The notes below the pieces were generated by a model. The model was given only the letters and a program-made list of their open reading frames with translations. It made no database searches and was not told the DNA's origin. This document shows positions 59,687 through 64,000 of a stretch of 64,000 bases of DNA, in pieces (within the stretch, counting starts at the first letter, position 1; each line of letters begins with the position of its first letter). Made by a program: the position numbers and the translations under genes. This DNA is from Diphasiastrum complanatum (Eukaryota; Streptophyta; Lycopodiopsida; Lycopodiales; Lycopodiaceae), in contig CM055107.1 of NCBI GenBank assembly GCA_029204225.1, forward strand, positions 27,581,072 through 27,645,071, read 5' to 3'.

Positions 59687-60060
59687 TGTTCGATTTTAAA
59701 GATCAAGTGGAAATCCACTTGTTAATGTGTTTCCTGCCAGTTTAAATACTTAGGAATTTTGAAAACTGTATCTTGACCTTGAGAGTCAAAATCTATTTCA
59801 ATTCCTGGCTTGGATCGACGGGTCGGATCGACTCGGGATCTATTTCAATCCAAGTGTCTATTTCAACTCCTAGGGTCGAAATCATAAATTCAACCCATGT
59901 GTCTGTCTCGATCTCTAAGGTCAAAATTAAAAATTCGACCCATGTGTCTATTTCAACCCGTGTTTGGACTCTATTTTGACCCAAATCGACTATTATCCAA
60001 CCCAAGATCATTCTGTGTACTCTGATCTTTTTCAAGGTCACTTTTGCTTAATCCGAAGCA
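59687..60060 (+). mobile_element. Copia 3' LTR, copy 2 (approximate right end)
   Basis: It begins TGTTCGATTTTAAAG after the polypurine tract AAGGGAGAG. It aligns with the LTR start at 46683. It contains two or three ~50-bp repeats built from CGACCCATGTGTCTATTTCA. The right end is not sharply defined. Confidence 0.65.
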
Positions 60061-61380
60061 CTCAGTTTTTGTCTCATATCATGGATTGTATTTTCATCTC
60101 TATTTTTTATGCAGTTACATTTATCTTCATTCATAGTGTATGACATATTAATGTTCCATTTTATGGTTTACATTAGTTGGTTGATTAGTCAGGTTCACTT
60201 TTTGGAGATGTTTGTATAACCACCCAAAACCCCCCTCAAAAGTGAAACAAATCAAGAGCCCAAAACTGCCCCTTCCCACCCCCTTTAATCCAAAAAATGC
60301 TGGCACATCCTGTCAGTGGTATGTAGTTACTAGTTCTAGAACACTGACGTAGTAACTTAACCTTTTGTAGTACCTTTGACCAGAATGCCATCAGATATTG
60401 TTCATCTATTTGTACTGATAGCATGTATGAGTGATGATTTGTTTAGTTTTTAGAGTGAAATGATATGTTCTATATATGTGGCTTTTAGAACCTAGCTGGT
60501 TCTTCTTCAAGCACGCTGCAAGTAAGGTCTCTGGTAGTATTGATTTTTGGCTTGTGAAAAAAAAAAATTCACCTTTAGGTTCTGAATAGATGAAAATTCC
60601 AACGCTGAGCAACTGTTATCCAGATGGTCTAGTGTGCCTAAATTTTGAATCTTTAATGATACATAAGGTAAGGATAGGTAATCATATGTTAAGAGATAAA
60701 CAACATCATTTCGTAGACTCTCTCTGTAATGTTTCCTTCTATGTTTCTCTCTTCAGGCAGCAAGCATGCTTCAAATCCTTTCCTTGAAGACTAGAAAGTT
60801 GAGGTTAGTGACAGGCACATGCATGTCAACTATCTTTTGTATCTGGAAGTTTACATTTACTGGACCACTGGAATTGTAACCCTAAATCATGTACAAGTTC
60901 TTTACTTAATAAATTTCTGGTATCTGTTCACAGAGTAAACTCTTTTCCAGTATATTTGGATTTTGATACCAAGTGCACGAAACAAGTAGATGAAGTTGTT
61001 GATCTTGTACGCATGCACTGTGTTGGTCTGGACATACTTGAATTTGTTATATTGAGGGGGAAAAACCATGCTCTGGTTGTCCTATACTGAATGATTTTAT
61101 GGTCTTATTCATGTGATCTATAGGAATGGATTAGCATTCCTTTATTTGTTTACTAGTTCAAGTTGACATTTTATAATCTCATGACAATGATAAAGCTGTG
61201 GAATGCACATTTCTAGCAGTGTATATCATTTATACGTGATCACATTGAGCATGTCATATATACATGGTCACATATTACATTGAACATGTGATTGGTTGTC
61301 TCCTTTCATTTAGAAGTCACTGTCTATCAGCTCTACGATTATGCATGATCGCATGAAGATTTGAGCTCAGAAACCCGTTC
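60061..61380. other. Noncoding, presumed PRP3 intron
   Basis: No exon or repeat with support. A pyrimidine-rich stretch with CTTCAGGCAG at about 60750 looks like a splice acceptor, but the peptide after it does not match PRP3. Confidence 0.4.
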
Positions 61381-62190
61381 CAATTGAAGTGGGTTGGAAC
61401 GTACTGGTCCAAAACGTTTATTTCTTTTTTCCAAAAATACCTAAAAATGCCATAAAAGTACCTAAAAAGTAGTACATAAAAAAGAGGAGCCAACTTCTAT
61501 GAGCACTATTGTATGGATGAGGATGTACTTTTGGCCTCATGGGTCCAACAGTACAGATCTGAAAATTTGAAGCAATGAGCACTATGTTGATCAGCTATTG
61601 CTTTATCCTGGTTTGTTGAAAGCACATGTTTGCACCAGTCTGTTCGCTTAGAGTTGATTTTACACTCCAGAGTCCATGCATATGCGATTTGGATACATTC
61701 AAACAGTAAACGTTTTTTAATGAGTTGATCATTGCTAAAAGAAACTCTTTTGTTGTGTAGCAGTGAGACCCAATTTTCAGGGGAGTCATAGATGCTGAGT
61801 GCAGTTTGCTTAGATCAACACACTTTTATGGATGGAGGATGTACTTTTGGCCTCAAAATCTGATTACAAAAAAATTTGATTTTTTTTTTAATAAAAAAAA
61901 TTCTACGTACTATTCTTTTACTTTTTTCAGAATGGAATGTGACGTTCTGGAATGCAACTATGCATTTGAGAAATTGCTTGCTTTTTGCATACTTCTGTTC
62001 AGCATACAATTTCTTTTCATGCCTGCAGTTTCCTTTTTTGGGTCACCCCAATTTTTATTCAAAGGCGCAGAGGATATTACGTACCCATTCTTAAGGAAAA
62101 TCCTTAGGAACGGTATTCTATGGTACGTACACAGAATTTCAACTCTTTGTTAATCTATTTTCCCAGAAGGCCAAATTTAACCGTTGGAGG
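61381..62190. other. Noncoding with GGAACGTAC-type words; possible TE remnant
   Basis: GGTTGGAACGTACTGG at about 61394 and GGAATGTGACGTTCTGG at about 61935 recall the edge words of the putative element at 8445-9460, with a long A/T run next to each. Similarity is patchy; no coding region is present. Confidence 0.25.
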
Positions 62191-62204
62191 GCCAAATTTT
62201 ACCA

Positions 62205-62410
62205 AAGTTCCCCACGGCACAGGTGCTGTGGGGCCTGGGTGCCGTAGCAGGTGCCGTACCACAGCACACGTGCCGTGGTACGGCACCTGTTTTTTTATTT
62301 TTAAATTTTTTTTTTTTGGTTTTTCACTAAAGAGATGACTAAAAAAAACTATAAAAGAAAAAAAAAATGGGTGCCGTGGGTGCGCACAGGTGCCGTACAA
62401 CGGCACCTGG
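62205..62410. mobile_element. Palindromic MITE-like element
   Basis: About 200 bp with GTGCCGT/ACGGCAC words in both orientations at each end (CCACGGCACAGGTGC, GTGCCGTACCACAGC; right GCCGTACAACGGCACC) around an A/T-only centre (62290-62370). The structure is like the MITE at 6752, but the end words differ (GTGCC not GGTACC) and no clear target duplication was found. It abuts the LINE relic on its right. Confidence 0.6.
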
Positions 62411-62419
62411 AACTTTGCA

Positions 62420-62850
62420 TTTTACTAACCACTAAAGCTTCCAACGGAAGGACATTCATCTCAGCCAACAAGATAGGATATGGGGTGATTTGCTTTACAC
62501 CTAGATAAGTGCATAAGAAATGCGTTGGTACTCTTTCAATTTCAGCCGACTTGGTGCAAGCAAAGCTGCCCCCATACTTCGCATCCATATAACAAAATTA
62601 GAGCCAACAATGTATTATATAACATCTTCTTTTTCTCCCATCTCCAAAGTTGTTTTTTGCAAGCAGTAATCATTCGATTTGCAACCACTTGCAAGTCTTT
62701 TGTCCACACACGATTCCTATCTCAAGTTATTCGATAGCTCTATTCGAAGGTATTTGTACTCTTTAGCTACTTCCACATGTTCCTCATCATATAGCAATAG
62801 AGGATCTCTCATCTTCTTGGATTCATAAAGCATTGTAATAGATCTAGGTA
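62420..62850 (-). pseudogene. LINE (non-LTR) reverse transcriptase C-terminal relic
   Basis: On the minus strand, with frameshifts: KEYKYLRIELSNNL, then DLQVVANRMITACKKQLWRW and MLYNTLLALILLYGCEVWG, then IERVPTHFLCTYLGVK and ITPYPILLAEMNVLPLEAL. The order YLGI...S.N, the Trp-rich spacer and LYGCEVWG then TPYPILLxE is the conserved region downstream of the RT catalytic core in plant LINEs. The catalytic core (YADD) and the 3' tail are missing or undetectable. Confidence 0.75.
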
Positions 62851-63569
62851 GGTACTAGGAAATTAGTTATTAATGTCGTTCAATCAACATGCAAGGGACT
62901 ATTAAGATTTAGTGACATGCATCAAGTTGTACCATCATGTAACAAAAGAAAAACACAGCATAAAGGGTGGAATGGGTGCCCTCCCCAAATCTGGGACTTG
63001 ATTACAAGAAATGGCAATACATGAAGCCTCGGATCAACCGAGCAATTCTCAGCTATGCAAGCTAGTACTGGCAGAATTTTCCTCAATCAACTATCTATTC
63101 CCTCAGCATAGCTCTCCCTACCAAAATAAGGCCACCTGAAAATGACAAGATGGCAGTCCTATGTATGCTGGATCTGCAACATGGGATCTAGGAAGAGAGA
63201 GGCTGGCTGCATGCATTAACTCCCCTTCTAAGAGGGTTTGGAGAGAGAGAGAGAGAGGGTAGTAATAACGGAGCGTATGAAACTTTTTTGAACAACATAA
63301 AAAACATAGCAGTACAAAAAGTCTAACCGTACTTTGAAAAGATAATAACATCCCTAAATAGTACATAATGATGTATAAAGCAGGTGTTGCAAATGAAGTA
63401 GAAATACTCTTAGCTAAGACGATAAAGGAAAAATCTCAATGATCTTGTGATAGGAGGAACCAACACAATAGAAGAGCCCTGATGGTGTATGTGCCTCTAG
63501 GATAGAATCCTCGAATGTTTGTGCTAGTAGTAGTTTGTCTAGAGGCTCTAGCTATAGGAGGATGTTTGC
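62851..63569. other. Noncoding, nothing recognised
   Basis: AT-rich, with a short (GA)n at about 63241-63260 and no ORF with family features. Confidence 0.4.
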
Positions 63570-63957
63570 TATCTCTAATATTTATGATAGTCATAAGTAG
63601 GAGTATCTGCATCCTGATCAAAGAAATCTGTAATTTGAGGTTGTGTCCCAATGGTAGACAAAGTGTGCTTGCACAGATCTCTCTGAACTAAGGCCGTCTC
63701 ATGTAACGTAAGGGCAACACATCTAGGATCCTCATAGGTGGTGAGAGAGCGTAAAGCATGTGTGTCTTTGACTTGTTTGCATGCGAGATACCATGTATTG
63801 TCTGAATTGCAAGCTGGTGCGAAGGCATACAAATTTCTTGCAAGGTAAACGTCAGACAGTGTGATAGTCCATAATCAAGAGATTGTGGCAGGACTAGGAA
63901 ACCTGATGTATCCATCTCTAGGAAGGTTGTCCAATAGAAGTTAGGCTTAATGCCCAA
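63570..63957 (-). CDS. Hypothetical fragment, family unknown
   Basis: Two overlapping minus-strand frames (63957-63688 and 63832-63575) could be one frameshifted coding region. One frame reads YAFAPACNSDNTWYLACKQV and ITDFFDQDADTPTYDYH. The composition looks protein-like, with Cys, Trp and acidic clusters, but no domain is recognised. It may be element-derived or part of a gene continuing past the window edge. Confidence 0.25.
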
Positions 63958-64000
63958 TGGCCCTTGCCAAGTATGCTGAATATATAGGCATGGTAATTAG

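Noticed and set aside
60750-60790. Candidate PRP3 exon after CTTCAG with a peptide like FQILSLK
   Set aside because: It resembles the expected core start only over a few residues and hits a stop at once; the phase does not fit.

Overview
The window is nuclear DNA of a land plant. Two things say so: short conserved exons separated by long AT-rich introns, and plant-type retrotransposons primed by initiator tRNA-Met. The ribosomal protein eS12 copy reads more like moss, lycophyte or fern versions than flowering-plant ones. Together with a Penelope-like reverse transcriptase, decayed LTR elements and very many long microsatellites, this points to a seed-free vascular plant (fern or lycophyte). 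A gymnosperm cannot be excluded. This assignment is inference from family knowledge; no search was run.

Three host genes are supported, all on the + strand. (1) 10526-14440: the C-terminal three quarters of the nucleoporin NUP88/MOS7. Its 5' exons were not found and probably lie further left. (2) 37245-38891: a complete 40S ribosomal protein eS12 gene with four coding exons, a 5'UTR intron and telo-box motifs upstream. (3) 53622-58216: the first three coding exons of the U4/U6 snRNP splicing factor PRP3 (RDM16 in Arabidopsis). Its PRP3 core exons are not in the next 5.8 kb, so either a very long intron runs off the window or the gene is broken.

Most of the rest is transposable-element DNA. 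1612-6709 is a degenerate hAT transposon (BED finger, intron-split hAT dimerisation domain, AT-hooks) with a second, convergent ORF. It sits in a (TA)n tract beside a 265-bp MITE with the same ends (6752-7016). 16260-22866 carries two halves of one Ty3/gypsy family head to head: a reversed LTR with a chromodomain, then a forward LTR with PBS, gag and protease, with an antisense Ty1/copia gag piece inserted. 24465-28300 holds an unrecognised multi-ORF element. 29508-34970 is a nest of gypsy RT/RNase H, gypsy RT on the opposite strand, and a copia family present in both orientations with a well-defined 471-bp LTR. 43673-45004 is a Penelope-like RT relic. 45943-47110 and 59200-60060 hold two copies of one copia RNase H-PPT-LTR end. 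47540-48190 is a three-unit tandem repeat. 49389 starts another LTR. 52749-52820 is a tRNA-like SINE head. 62205-62850 has a palindromic MITE beside a LINE RT relic.

The host genes are unrelated in pathway (nuclear pore, ribosome, spliceosome) and each has its own promoter. The transposons fill the intergenic space and, if PRP3 continues to the right, its long intron. Nearly every element ORF has stops or frameshifts, so none looks autonomous.
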